Source: Rhodopirellula baltica SH 1 (GTDB lineage: Bacteria; Planctomycetota; Planctomycetia; Pirellulales; Pirellulaceae). Taken from it: a stretch of DNA of 64,000 nucleotides. Position 1 is the first letter of the stretch. The number at the start of each line of letters is the position of its first letter. Position numbers and translations under genes: made by a program. Of the stretch, positions 1 through 7,628 are shown in pieces. The stretch lies in contig NC_005027.1 of NCBI RefSeq assembly GCF_000196115.1, positions 4,216,001-4,280,000 of the forward strand, read 5' to 3'. The notes beneath the pieces are model-generated. The model had not been told where the DNA came from, did not search any database, and saw only the letters and a list, made by a program, of their open reading frames with translations.

Positions 1-519
1 CTGGGTCGAGCCGGAATGGTGGCCGCGATCGTGCTGTTCGCCCAGGCCAGTTGGGAGCGGATTCAAACCGGAGTGCCCGTTTCGGTCAGCAATCGAATGC
101 TGGGGCTCAACGCAGATGCCAACTACGCCGAGCAGCGACGCACGATGGAAGACTGGGTTGCCGTGTGTCAGTTCATCCGATCCAGCACGCCTGAAGACGC
201 GGTATTGCTGACACCGAGGCACCAACAAACGTTCAAGTGGTACGCCCATCGGGCCGAAGTGGTCAACTGGAAAGACACGCCCCAAAACGCGGTTGCATTG
301 CGAGAGTGGGCCAAACGATTTCTGGAGGTTTACCCCGCGCGATTGTCGACCATGCGAGTCACGATTCGGTACGACGACCTACGAGCCATGCGGGCCAAAT
401 ATGGCTGCGACTGGATCGTGGTGGACCGACGAGTCGTGGGTCCTGAACTGCCCTTGGTGCAGATTTACCCGGCGTCAAATCAGCGGAATTCGACCTATGC
501 GGTCTACGAACTCCCTTGA
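1..519 (+). CDS. C-terminal end of a membrane protein (DUF6798-like), 5' truncated
   Basis: The frame is open from base 1 and ends with TGA at 517-519, so only about the last 172 residues are visible and the true start lies outside the window. The first 20 or so residues are hydrophobic (a last membrane helix). The rest is a soluble domain of roughly 135 residues with the pattern ADANYAEQRR..W..VCQFIRSSTPEDAVLLTPRHQQTFKWYA and, near the end, YGCDWIVVDRR. This resembles the soluble C-terminal part of large planctomycete polytopic proteins filed under DUF6798; that family assignment is from memory and moderately sure. No catalytic residues can be named. A 9-bp hairpin follows 25 bases after the stop, and the tRNA cluster starts 165 bases downstream, so this gene is probably a separate transcription unit. 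Confidence 0.6.
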   Translation: MGRAGMVAAIVLFAQASWERIQTGVPVSVSNRMLGLNADANYAEQRRTMEDWVAVCQFIRSSTPEDAVLLTPRHQQTFKWYAHRAEVVNWKDTPQNAVALREWAKRFLEVYPARLSTMRVTIRYDDLRAMRAKYGCDWIVVDRRVVGPELPLVQIYPASNQRNSTYAVYELP

Positions 520-544
520 CGGATGGACCATTTGGCTTTTTGCG

Positions 545-568
545 ACAAAATTCGCCCAAGAATTTTGT
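545..568. terminator. AT-rich 9-bp hairpin after the first gene
   Basis: The arms ACAAAATTC (545-553) and GAATTTTGT (560-568) are perfectly complementary around a 6-base loop. No T-run follows directly on either strand (ggggagccc comes next), so it is either an atypical terminator for the upstream gene or a processing/structural element ahead of the tRNA cluster. Confidence 0.4.
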
Positions 569-597
569 GGGGAGCCCGATTTTGCCCCAATTCCGTC

Positions 598-625
598 TTG
601 TCGCCTGTTCGCGGATCGGTACACT
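598..625 (+). promoter_or_regulatory. possible promoter of the tRNA-tuf cluster
   Basis: TTGTCG (598-603) and TACACT (620-625) are spaced by 16 bases, a fair match to a sigma-70 type -35/-10 pair. It lies about 60 bases upstream of the first tRNA, which is where a promoter for the cluster is expected. Planctomycete promoter consensus is poorly known, so this is a suggestion only. Confidence 0.35.
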
Positions 626-683
626 CTGCCTTCCCCATCGCAAGGCCGGTTTATCGGTTCTCGCGCGGGGTGAACTTGAGCTG

Positions 684-756
684 GCCAACGTAGCTCAGTT
701 GGCAGAGCAGCTGATTTGTAATCAGCCGGTCGTGGGTTCGAATCCCTCCGTTGGCT
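684..756 (+). tRNA. tRNA-Thr (anticodon UGU)
   Basis: The acceptor stem GCCAACG pairs perfectly with CGTTGGC (749-755) and the discriminator is T756. The anticodon stem GCTGA/TCAGC encloses the loop TTTGTAA, giving anticodon TGT (reads ACA, Thr). The T-loop GGTTCGAATCC is canonical. CCA is not encoded. It is the first of four tRNAs ahead of tuf. Confidence 0.95.
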
Positions 757-922
757 CTTGCGAAATCGATTCAACGCCGATGGCGAGTGAACCGAACAAC
801 AGACAACCGAAACAGTCTGCCAAGCAAGTTCACAGAAGTAGACGAAGAAGGAGTGCGAAAGCACTCAAAAAAAGAAGTCATTCGAATCGCAAGACACACT
901 TTCGATTCGAAAAACAAGATTT

Positions 923-1004
923 GGGGGTTTGCCCGAGTGGTTAAAGGGGGCGGACTGTAAATCCGCTGGCTATGCCTACACAGGTTCGAATCCTGTAGCC
1001 CCCA
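923..1004 (+). tRNA. tRNA-Tyr (anticodon GUA)
   Basis: A class II tRNA of 82 bases with a long variable arm. The acceptor stem GGGGGTT pairs with AGCCCCC (one G-T pair). The anticodon stem GCGGA/TCCGC encloses CTGTAAA, giving anticodon GTA. The discriminator is A and CCA is not encoded. Confidence 0.95.
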
Positions 1005-1023
1005 TTCGAAGAACATGGAAGAT

Positions 1024-1047
1024 GCTGTTAGCTGCAAGCTACTGGCT
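1024..1047. repeat. 7-nt phased GCT/AGCT repeat, copy A
   Basis: GCT recurs exactly every seven bases, at 1024, 1031, 1038 and 1045, with AGCT at 1030 and 1037. The bases between are degenerate. It lies in the spacer between tRNA-Tyr and tRNA-Gly. The same phasing is seen in three further spacers of this block. Confidence 0.6.
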
Positions 1048-1121
1048 GCTGATTTCCCTGCCCGGCGACGGGTTTCCCCGGAAAACCAGCAAATAGTGGC
1101 CGGTCGCTGGCAGTGAAAGAC

Positions 1122-1192
1122 GCGGGTGTAGCTCAATGGTAGAGCAGCAGCCTTCCAAGCTGAATACGAGGGTTCGATTCCCTTCACCCGCT
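1122..1192 (+). tRNA. tRNA-Gly (anticodon UCC)
   Basis: The acceptor stem GCGGGTG pairs with CACCCGC (1185-1191) and the discriminator is T1192. The anticodon loop CTTCCAA gives TCC (reads GGA, Gly). The T-arm GGTTCGATTCC is canonical. CCA is not encoded. Only two bases separate it from the next tRNA, so the two are surely co-transcribed. Confidence 0.94.
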
Positions 1193-1194
1193 TC

Positions 1195-1266
1195 GCTGCT
1201 GTAGCTCAGGGGTAGAGCGCCTCCTTGGTAAGGATGAGGTCATGGGTTCAAATCCCATCAGCAGCT
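1195..1266 (+). tRNA. tRNA-Thr (anticodon GGU)
   Basis: The acceptor stem GCTGCTG pairs with CAGCAGC (1259-1265) and the discriminator is T1266. The anticodon loop TTGGTAA gives GGT. The anticodon stem CCTCC/GGATG carries one mismatch (second pair, C-T), which is unusual but does not disturb the rest of the cloverleaf. It lies 217 bases before tuf, the same position as thrT before tufB in E. coli. Confidence 0.92.
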
Positions 1267-1483
1267 TCAAGTCGCTCAAAGTTGAGTTCCCACTGGGGAG
1301 CTGATTTTGAGTGCAACATCGTTTTTGTTTCGTTTCGATTTTCAAGTAGATCGAATGCGATCAACACGGCCGAATTGCCGGCGAGTAACCGTGGGTGTGA
1401 ACGCGGTCGACGGCAGCAAGGGTTTTCGAGGAGCGTATCTCCCCGAGAACAGTGGTGCGGATCGCGAATGCAGGTGAACCAGA

Positions 1484-2680
1484 ATGGCTAAGGACAAATT
1501 TGAACGTACCAAGCCCCACGTCAACGTAGGTACGATTGGTCACATTGACCACGGAAAAACGACGACGACGGGTGCTATCCTCGCTGTTCAAGCCGCTAAG
1601 GGCTTGGCAAAAGCGAAGGGTTACTCTGATATCGCCAAGGGCGGTACTGTCCGTGATGCAACGAAGACTGTGACCATTGCGGTCGCTCACGTTGAGTACG
1701 AAAGTGAAAATCGTCACTACGCTCACATCGATTGCCCCGGCCACGCTGACTTTGTCAAGAACATGATCACCGGTGCCGCCCAAATGGACGGTGCGATTTT
1801 GGTTGTGTCGGCAGCTGACGGCCCAATGCCACAAACCAAGGAACACGTGTTGCTCGGTCGCCAGGTTGGCGTTCCTTACATCGTTGTGTACTTGAACAAG
1901 TGCGACTTGGTCGACGACGAAGAATTGCTCGAACTCGTCGAACTCGAAGTTCGCGAATTGCTCAGCAAGTACGACTACCCAGGCGACGACGTTCCTGTCG
2001 TTCGTGGTAGCTCGCTGCCTGCTTACAACAACCCAAGCGATCCAGAAGCCAGCAAGTGCATCACTGAGTTGATGGAAGCACTTGACTCGCACATTCCTGA
2101 GCCTACCCGTGAAGACGACAAGCCATTCCTGATGGCGATCGAAGACGTCTTCTCGATCGAAGGTCGTGGTACGGTTGCTACCGGACGTATCGAGCGTGGT
2201 GTCGTGAAGGTCGGCGAAGAAGTTGAAATCATCGGCCTTGGTCCAAACTCGACCAAGACCACCTGCACCGGCGTTGAAATGTTCCGCAAGGAAATGAACG
2301 AAGGTCGTTCGGGCGACAACGTTGGTTGCTTGCTTCGTGGTGTTAAACGCGAAGACATCCAACGTGGTCAAGTTCTGGCAAAGCCAGGCAGCATCACGCC
2401 TCACACCAAGTTCGAAGCAGAAGTTTACTGCTTGAGCAAAGACGAAGGTGGCCGTCACACGCCATTCTTCAGCGGTTACCGTCCTCAGTTCTACTTCCGC
2501 ACGACTGACGTCACCGGAACGGCCAACTTGGTCGGTGCCGACATGTGCATGCCTGGCGATAACGTCAAGGTTGAAGTTGAATTGCACAAGCCAATCGCAA
2601 TGGATGACGGTGTTCGCTTCGCTATTCGCGAAGGCGGCCGTACCGTTGGTTCAGGCGTTGTGACCAAGATTCTCGAATAA
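1484..2680 (+). CDS. tuf: translation elongation factor Tu
   Basis: EF-Tu is the GTPase that delivers aminoacyl-tRNA to the ribosomal A site. The 398 residues are full length for the family. The G1 motif GHIDHGKT is at residues 19-26, followed by DCPGH, the NKCD specificity motif, and beta-barrel domains 2 and 3 ending in [13 protein letters not shown]. The ATG is preceded by AGGTGA at 1471-1476, a good ribosome-binding site. Codon use is strongly biased, as expected for a highly expressed gene. It stands between tRNA-Thr(GGU) and tRNA-Trp in the conserved tRNA-tuf-secE-nusG-rplK order. The 217-base leader between the last tRNA and the ATG is unusually long and may hold a promoter or processing signals, but none can be named. 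Confidence 0.98.
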   Translation: MAKDKFERTKPHVNVGTIGHIDHGKTTTTGAILAVQAAKGLAKAKGYSDIAKGGTVRDATKTVTIAVAHVEYESENRHYAHIDCPGHADFVKNMITGAAQMDGAILVVSAADGPMPQTKEHVLLGRQVGVPYIVVYLNKCDLVDDEELLELVELEVRELLSKYDYPGDDVPVVRGSSLPAYNNPSDPEASKCITELMEALDSHIPEPTREDDKPFLMAIEDVFSIEGRGTVATGRIERGVVKVGEEVEIIGLGPNSTKTTCTGVEMFRKEMNEGRSGDNVGCLLRGVKREDIQRGQVLAKPGSITPHTKFEAEVYCLSKDEGGRHTPFFSGYRPQFYFRTTDVTGTANLVGADMCMPGDNVKVEVELHKPIAMDDGVRFAIREGGRTVGSGVVTKILE

Positions 2681-2706
2681 TCTGCGTTTGCAGAAAGTTG
2701 CTTGTA

Positions 2707-2738
2707 AGCGATAAGCTGGTAGCTGATAGCTAGTAGCT
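2707..2738. repeat. 7-nt phased AGCT repeat, copy B
   Basis: AGCT occurs at 2714, 2721, 2728 and 2735, exactly every seven bases, with an AGCG at 2707 in the same phase. The repeat lies between tuf and tRNA-Trp and is the most regular of the four copies in this block. Confidence 0.65.
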
Positions 2739-2750
2739 TATCGTTGTTTC

Positions 2751-2823
2751 AGGGGCGTAGCTCAATTGGCAGAGCACTGGTTTCCAAAACCAGCGGTTGT
2801 GAGTTCGACTCTCGCCGCCCCTG
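2751..2823 (+). tRNA. tRNA-Trp (anticodon CCA)
   Basis: The acceptor stem AGGGGCG pairs with CGCCCCT (2816-2822) and the discriminator is G2823. The anticodon stem CTGGT/ACCAG encloses TTCCAAA, giving CCA. It sits between tuf and secE, as in E. coli and many other bacteria. Confidence 0.95.
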
Positions 2824-2944
2824 CTGTCCAGAATTCTGGTTTGCCCCCGCGATCAATAGGATGTGACCGCGGTAGAGGTCTGAGCAAACTGGCCCATGAC
2901 CAATTTGGCTCAACACCAGAATCAATTCACGAAGGAGTCCACGG

Positions 2945-3403
2945 GTGTCCAAAGATCTAACCCAATCCGGCACGGCCGGCGCCGGAGGCAGTTCGCTGAG
3001 CAGCGAACTGTTCCATGCTGGTGTGTACAAAGCCAACCAAGGCCGGATCGTTCGCCAACTGACGGCCCTCGCCGTTTGGGTGATCGTTGCGTTGGGTTGC
3101 TGGCGTTTGTATTCGTTCCTGCCTTCGGCCATGGGAGAATCCTCCCTCGCCGCACGTGCTATCCCGGCCGCCTTGCTGGCTGCTGGCCTGTGGTTCGGAT
3201 TCCGTGTCGTCAACTGGCCTCGATTCGCCGATTTCCTAATCGCCGTCGAAGCGGAAATGAACAAGGTGACTTGGCCAAGCAAGGATGAATTGATCCGGGC
3301 TTCCGTGGTCGTGATTTTCACTATCTTCTTCCTTGCCATCACATTGTTCCTGTTCGATGTTCTCTGGCAATTCATCTTTAACTTCATCGGGGTAACATCG
3401 TGA
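2945..3403 (+). CDS. secE: preprotein translocase subunit SecE
   Basis: SecE clamps the SecYEG protein-export channel in the inner membrane. The core SecE signature is clear at residues 98-147: FLIAVEAEMNKVTWPSKDEL, then a single hydrophobic helix. Upstream there are two more predicted membrane helices (about 39-58 and 71-88), so at 152 residues this resembles the long three-helix enterobacterial form rather than the short one-helix form. The start is GTG 2945, chosen because AAGGAG lies just upstream at about 2931-2936. The stop overlaps the nusG start by four bases (GTGA), which implies translational coupling. Confidence 0.95.
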   Translation: MSKDLTQSGTAGAGGSSLSSELFHAGVYKANQGRIVRQLTALAVWVIVALGCWRLYSFLPSAMGESSLAARAIPAALLAAGLWFGFRVVNWPRFADFLIAVEAEMNKVTWPSKDELIRASVVVIFTIFFLAITLFLFDVLWQFIFNFIGVTS

Positions 3404-4077
3404 GTGATGAAGACGTGCAAGACGTCGACTCGCCAGAAACCGAAGCCTCTCCCGCCGCTTCGGAAGCTCCCGCGCCCCCGCCTCCGGCTCCCGTTGATCC
3501 CAACGCGCCGCCCAAACCAGAAGTGGACGATGAGTCCCCAATGGATTGGTACATCCTGAAAGTCGCGTTCAACCGCGAAGATTCCATCGCAGAAGCCCTT
3601 CGCAAGAAGGTTCGTATGGAAGACATGGGTGAATACTTCGGCGACATCGTGGTGCCTTCCGAGGACGTCGCCACATTCACCCGCGATGGAAAACGCCGCG
3701 TCAGCAAACGAAAACTGCTGCCCGGTTACATCATGGTGTACATGTCGATCAACGACGACACCTGGTTCCTCGTTCGTGAAGTCGGCGGGATCAGCGATTT
3801 CACCGGTTCGGCTGGAAAGCCCCAGCCGATGGAACCGGAAGACGTGGAGCGATTTATCAATCGTCCCGCCGTCGACGACGAAGACGAAACTCCGATCAAA
3901 ACGGCGATTCCTTTCAAAGTCGGCGACCGCGTTCGTGTCAAAGAAGGCAACTTCGAAAACCAAGAAGGCGAAGTCGATGTGGTCGACGAAGCCAACGGCC
4001 GCGTGACGGTGATCATCAACATCTTCGGACGCAGCGTTCCGATGGAATTGGATCACTGGCAAGTAGAGCCTTTGTAA
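3400..4077 (+). CDS. nusG: transcription termination/antitermination protein NusG
   Basis: NusG binds RNA polymerase and links it to Rho or to the ribosome. The NGN domain starts at about residue 48 (MDWYILKVAFNRED) and contains KRKLLPGYIMVYM. The KOW domain follows at about 170-225 (FKVGDRVRVKEGNFENQEGEV). The odd part is the first 47 residues: an acidic, alanine- and proline-rich extension absent from the roughly 180-residue E. coli protein. An internal ATG at 3541 would give the short form, but the GTG at 3400 overlaps the secE stop by four bases and is the better start. The gene is the second of a secE-nusG unit. Confidence 0.95.
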   Translation: MSDEDVQDVDSPETEASPAASEAPAPPPPAPVDPNAPPKPEVDDESPMDWYILKVAFNREDSIAEALRKKVRMEDMGEYFGDIVVPSEDVATFTRDGKRRVSKRKLLPGYIMVYMSINDDTWFLVREVGGISDFTGSAGKPQPMEPEDVERFINRPAVDDEDETPIKTAIPFKVGDRVRVKEGNFENQEGEVDVVDEANGRVTVIINIFGRSVPMELDHWQVEPL

Positions 4078-4086
4078 AAAACCGCT

Positions 4087-4107
4087 AGCTGCTAGCTATT
4101 AGCTGCT
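4087..4107. repeat. 7-nt phased AGCT repeat, copy C
   Basis: AGCT recurs at 4087, 4094 and 4101, and GCT again at 4105 out of phase. It begins ten bases after the nusG stop. Confidence 0.55.
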
Positions 4108-4186
4108 CGCGTTATTATCTTCACCCATCCCAACTTCAAACACCTCAGATTGCGTTGGCCTTCCAGCAGAACGCTGCACCTCAAGA

Positions 4187-4217
4187 GCTAACCGCTAATC
4201 GTTAATCGCTAAAAGCT
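4187..4217. repeat. 7-nt phased GCT repeat, copy D
   Basis: GCT occurs at 4187, 4194, 4208 and 4215, with a GTT filling the expected place at 4201. The period is again seven bases. It ends eight bases before the rplK ATG, so it occupies the place where a ribosome-binding site would be; no good Shine-Dalgarno sequence is visible there. Confidence 0.55.
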
Positions 4218-4225
4218 GTTTACCC

Positions 4226-4651
4226 ATGGCAAAACAAGTCACCGGCCAAGCCAAGTTCCAAGTCCCCGGCGGTCAAGCCACTCCTGCACCTCCTGTTGGT
4301 ACATCGCTGGGTAAATACGGCGTGAACTTGGGACAATTCGTCCAACAGTTCAACGATCGCACCAAGGAATACAACGGCACGCCGATACCTGTGATCGTAA
4401 CGGTTTACAACGACCGCAGCTTTGATTTCATCACAAAGAGCCCACCAGCGGCCTCGATGTTGATGCAATCAGCCGGCATCGCCAAAGGCAGCGGCGTCCC
4501 CAACAAGGACAAAGTTGCAACGGTCACCCGAGCACAATGCGAAGAGATCGCTCAAAAGAAGATGGAAGATCTCAATGCTCGCGACATCGATCAAGCGACT
4601 CGCATGATCGAAGGCACCGCTCGCAGCATGGGCATCATCGTCGACGGCTGA
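4226..4651 (+). CDS. rplK: 50S ribosomal protein L11
   Basis: L11 forms the GTPase-associated stalk base with 23S rRNA and is needed for stringent-response sensing by RelA. The 141 residues match the family length. The N-terminal domain has the proline-rich signature (VPGGQATPAPPVGTSLGKYG) and the C-terminal rRNA-binding domain ends in RDIDQATRMIEGTARSMGI. The ATG lies just after a 7-nt phased repeat and lacks an obvious Shine-Dalgarno sequence. The usual next genes (rplA, rplJ, rplL, rpoB) are absent: a hairpin and a convergent msrB follow directly. Confidence 0.97.
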   Translation: MAKQVTGQAKFQVPGGQATPAPPVGTSLGKYGVNLGQFVQQFNDRTKEYNGTPIPVIVTVYNDRSFDFITKSPPAASMLMQSAGIAKGSGVPNKDKVATVTRAQCEEIAQKKMEDLNARDIDQATRMIEGTARSMGIIVDG

Positions 4652-4666
4652 TCGACGACCACGATC

Positions 4667-4687
4667 GTCCCGACTTTTCATCGGGAC
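4667..4687 (+). terminator. terminator hairpin between rplK and msrB
   Basis: GTCCCGA (4667-4673) and TCGGGAC (4681-4687) form a perfect 7-bp stem with a 7-base loop, followed by a moderately T-rich stretch (tatttcttgctttc). It is placed to end rplK transcription before the convergent msrB. Confidence 0.6.
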
Positions 4688-4691
4688 TCGA

Positions 4692-5276
4692 CTATTTCTT
4701 GCTTTCGGACTTTGCCTCGACGAATTTCATCGAGGCACTGTTCATGCAAAATCGTTTGCCGCTTGGCGCGGGGCCATCATCGAATAGATGCCCCAGGTGA
4801 GCCTTGCAGCGTTTGCAATGAACTTCCGTTCGCGGATAGATCATCTTGTAGTCCGTCTGATACCCGACGGCATCTTTCTCAATCGGCAAGTAGAAGCTCG
4901 GCCACCCTGTTCCTGACTTGAACTTGGTCTTGCTATCAAACAGTGGCTTGTCACAGACGATGCAGTGATACTCGCCCGTCTTCTTGTTGTTCCAGTACGC
5001 ATTGCTGAACGCAGGTTCGGTCGCTGCATTCTGAGTCACGTCGTATTGAATCCGGTTCAGGCGACGACGTAACTCGGCCTTTGTCGCCGGAACGTAGTCC
5101 TCTTCCGAAGATTCATCCGCACGCTTTTCCTGGGTGACCTCAAGCGGCGATGCACTTCCACGGGAGCGAGACTCGTCGGCTCGTAAAGCCAGTCCACCTA
5201 GTAGGAGACCACTCGCACTGAGCACGCTCAACGAGATTGTCCGAAACGAACGAGAGTGTCGTGAATAAATTTGCAT
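4692..5276 (-). CDS. msrB: peptide-methionine (R)-S-oxide reductase, exported
   Basis: MsrB reduces the R form of methionine sulfoxide in proteins. Two zinc-binding CxxC pairs are present (C105/C108 in CIVCDKPLF and C154/C157 in CKRCKAHLGH), together with SGTGWPSF and the catalytic cysteine C177 in GKRFCMNSAS. The first 33 or so residues look like a signal peptide (SRSFRTISLSVLSASGLLLGGLALRA), followed by a charged linker of about 30 residues. The enzyme is therefore probably exported and repairs oxidised envelope proteins. No thioredoxin or MsrA domain is fused. The gene is a single unit, convergent with rplK. Confidence 0.92.
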   Translation of the reverse strand: MQIYSRHSRSFRTISLSVLSASGLLLGGLALRADESRSRGSASPLEVTQEKRADESSEEDYVPATKAELRRRLNRIQYDVTQNAATEPAFSNAYWNNKKTGEYHCIVCDKPLFDSKTKFKSGTGWPSFYLPIEKDAVGYQTDYKMIYPRTEVHCKRCKAHLGHLFDDGPAPSGKRFCMNSASMKFVEAKSESKK

Positions 5277-5754
5277 CGCGTCGTCTCCAAGATCAGTCCG
5301 TGTACCAAAAGCTCACCGTGTCGAGACCGTCAAATTGACGCGAAACATGGGTCCTTCCGTCAGTCCTATCCTGCTGCAGCGAAGAAACCCAGCGGGTCGC
5401 CCGTCGCGTCAAACGCCCTCCATTGTAATGGGCTGTCACCTCTGTTGGCCGCCAAAACCCTGGCCAGCCTCGCTCCAATGCGACTGGCACAGCGTTTTTT
5501 CCGCTGATTGATCGTACGGCGGCCGGCAGATAGCGGAGCTTCGAAAGTCGGTTAGTGGACAATTTGCCGATCCAAGGCAACGACCGGCGAGTCGAATTCG
5601 CGATCAAACACACCGAAATCGACGATTTTGACGTTCACTTTGAATCAGGCAGTGACGGTGCAAGGCAACCGAACCCCATCGTTTCGCCGTGCTCGGCAAT
5701 CAGCCTCTACAATGCGTGCCTCACAAACTTCACGCCACATCTCGACGCCAACTG
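5277..5754. other. intergenic region without a recognised gene
   Basis: About 480 bases lie between msrB and the ABC ATPase. A 106-residue minus-strand frame (5293-5613) exists, but its composition (rich in Arg and Trp, no domain) looks like chance. The region should hold the divergent promoters of msrB and the ABC gene, but none stands out. Confidence 0.5.
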
Positions 5755-6915
5755 ATGTCCACGCATTCACTTGAGATCAACGGGCTGGCTATCGATCGAG
5801 GGTCCACCCGGATCGTGGATGACTTTGATCTGGCACTTGCCCCAGGCGAGTACTGCGTTGTGCTCGGACCGAGTGGGTGTGGGAAAAGCACGTTGCTGCA
5901 CTGCATCGCGGGCCTACTCGATGCCGCTTGCGGATCAATCTCGATTGACGGACGAGACGTGACCCACGTGATGGCAAGAAAGCGAGATGTTGGGCTGCTG
6001 TTCCAACATGACACGATGTACCCGCACCTGACGGTCGAACAAACGCTCCAAATCGCATGCCGAGCCAATCTGAATGGTCGCCCATCGGCGACGGAGACGA
6101 ATCAAAAGATTCAATCGATGTTGCGGACACTCAACCTGGATCCCGCATGGCTGCCGCGACGGCCAGAAACTCTCAGCGGTGGACAGCGACGGCGGGTTGC
6201 CCTCGCGAAGACTCTGATCCGAGAACCGTCGGTTTGCTTACTTGACGAACCCATGGCGGCGATCGACCGTCTGGCAGCCGAAAATTTGATGCAGCACCTA
6301 GCAGACGTTTCGAGGCAAACTGACTCGACGACGTTCGTTCATGTGACCCATGACGGCGACGAAGCGATGCGAATGGCTGACAAAATTGTCGTCATGTCGA
6401 ACGGATGCATTCTCCAAACCGGGACGCCGCGGGAGATCTATCAATCGCCGAATTGCACGGCCGTCGCACTGGCTCTCGGTTCACCCTCGTGCAATCTATT
6501 GCCGATGGACGAAGTGCTTCGGTCTTCCCCAAAACTTGGCGAGGCACTGCAATCACCACCGGGCTACTCGAACAATGAACTCGCTTTGATGATCCGCCCG
6601 GAAGCGATCGAATTGGTAGAGCCAGATCTCAATGGACAAACAGTGCCCACCGTCACCGAAACGGGCATGTGGCGGTTTCCGGTGACACTCTTGGAACAAC
6701 GCGATTTGGGCGGTCGCCATCTCCTCCAGTTGCAACGCATCGGCCTCGAGGACTCACCGCTCCTCTCAGCAACCACTTTTCAAAACTCGATTCCATCAGA
6801 AACCGGGACTCGGTGGTCCTGCCAAATCCCGGTCGCCCAGCTTCGTGTGGTCGCCGAGTCGCTCCAACACTCCGCCCTTGGCACTTCAACGACCTGTGGC
6901 AGGACGGAATCGTAG
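5755..6915 (+). CDS. ABC transporter ATP-binding protein, sugar-importer type, orphan
   Basis: The 386-residue protein has a complete ATPase core: Walker A GPSGCGKST at 38-46, Q-loop Q84, signature LSGGQ at 140-144, Walker B VCLLDE at 160-165 and switch histidine H199. A C-terminal extension of about 150 residues (LMIRPEAIELVEP and following) resembles the TOBE domain of MalK/UgpC/PotA ATPases that energise sugar, phosphate-ester or polyamine import. The D-loop reads MAAID rather than the usual SALD. The start is ATG 5755; the frame stays open upstream to 5689, but the homologous core begins just after 5755. No permease or binding-protein gene is nearby, so the transporter partner cannot be named. 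rsmD follows after 14 bases, suggesting co-transcription. Confidence 0.85.
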   Translation: MSTHSLEINGLAIDRGSTRIVDDFDLALAPGEYCVVLGPSGCGKSTLLHCIAGLLDAACGSISIDGRDVTHVMARKRDVGLLFQHDTMYPHLTVEQTLQIACRANLNGRPSATETNQKIQSMLRTLNLDPAWLPRRPETLSGGQRRRVALAKTLIREPSVCLLDEPMAAIDRLAAENLMQHLADVSRQTDSTTFVHVTHDGDEAMRMADKIVVMSNGCILQTGTPREIYQSPNCTAVALALGSPSCNLLPMDEVLRSSPKLGEALQSPPGYSNNELALMIRPEAIELVEPDLNGQTVPTVTETGMWRFPVTLLEQRDLGGRHLLQLQRIGLEDSPLLSATTFQNSIPSETGTRWSCQIPVAQLRVVAESLQHSALGTSTTCGRTES

Positions 6916-6929
6916 GTTACGATGTCTCG

Positions 6930-7628
6930 ATGAAATCGAAACGCACCAACAATCGACGCGGCAAGCCCAAGCAACGAAACCTCAAGGGCGGAACCGACGA
7001 CGGCAAGCCCACCAAGCTGAGAATCATCGGCGGTGACATGCGTGGCCGTCCCGTGACCTATCACGGCGAGGAATTCACTCGCCCGATGCGGGACAGCGTC
7101 CGCGAAAATCTGTTCAACATTTTGGGCCGAGCCTGTCGGGGCACGATCGCGTTTGACCTGTTCGCCGGGACCGGTGTGTTGGGACTGGAATCGATCAGCC
7201 GTGGTTCCACCAGCGCCGTCCTCGTCGAACCGATGCGAAAGGCGATCGCACAAATTCGCGACACGACCGAGCGTTTGGGGATTGAAGACAAAGTCCGCTT
7301 GGTAATGGGCGACGCCTTCGCGTTGGCGGATCAATTGCTGAAGCCATCCAGCCCGGAAGACGACACCGCCTGGATCGTTTTCCTCAGTCCGCCCTATCGC
7401 ATGTGGACCGACCCTGAGTTCTACCCCAAGTTGAAATCGATCATCCTCCGAGTCCAGCAATACGCCCCTCCCGGCAGTGTCTTAGTCGTGGAGACTGACA
7501 ACACGTTCGACTTGGAACAACTGCCGCCGGGCGACTGGGACATCCGAACCTATGGCATCACTCACCTGGCGTTTCTAGAGCCCGGCAATGTCTGCGGCTT
7601 GGTCACTCCTTTTCCAGTTTCTGAATGA
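6930..7628 (+). CDS. rsmD: RsmD-family RNA (guanine-N2) methyltransferase
   Basis: RsmD methylates G966 of 16S rRNA using S-adenosylmethionine. Visible features are LRIIGGDMRGR (30-40), the SAM-binding motif DLFAGTGVLGLE at 76-87, the acidic residue E100 ending motif II, and motif IV at 152-156. Motif IV reads LSPPY, whereas most RsmD proteins have DPPY or DPPF, so the first residue is Ser instead of Asp. A basic tail of about 28 residues (KSKRTNNRRGKPKQ) precedes the fold. ATG 6930 is chosen as the start because the region upstream in frame overlaps the ABC gene. The last 26 bases overlap the convergent hydrolase gene. The family call is firm; the exact target base is inferred. Confidence 0.85.
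   Translation: MKSKRTNNRRGKPKQRNLKGGTDDGKPTKLRIIGGDMRGRPVTYHGEEFTRPMRDSVRENLFNILGRACRGTIAFDLFAGTGVLGLESISRGSTSAVLVEPMRKAIAQIRDTTERLGIEDKVRLVMGDAFALADQLLKPSSPEDDTAWIVFLSPPYRMWTDPEFYPKLKSIILRVQQYAPPGSVLVVETDNTFDLEQLPPGDWDIRTYGITHLAFLEPGNVCGLVTPFPVSE

Noticed and set aside
1361..2587. 408-residue minus-strand frame opposite tuf
   Set aside because: It is the antisense shadow of a highly biased tuf gene; Val/Asp/Phe-rich composition, no family.
2749..4062. 437-residue minus-strand frame across tRNA-Trp, secE and nusG
   Set aside because: It covers a tRNA and two certain genes on the other strand, has low-complexity composition and no domain.
5293..5613. 106-residue minus frame between msrB and the ABC gene
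   Set aside because: No Shine-Dalgarno, no domain, Arg/Trp-rich; looks like chance coding potential.
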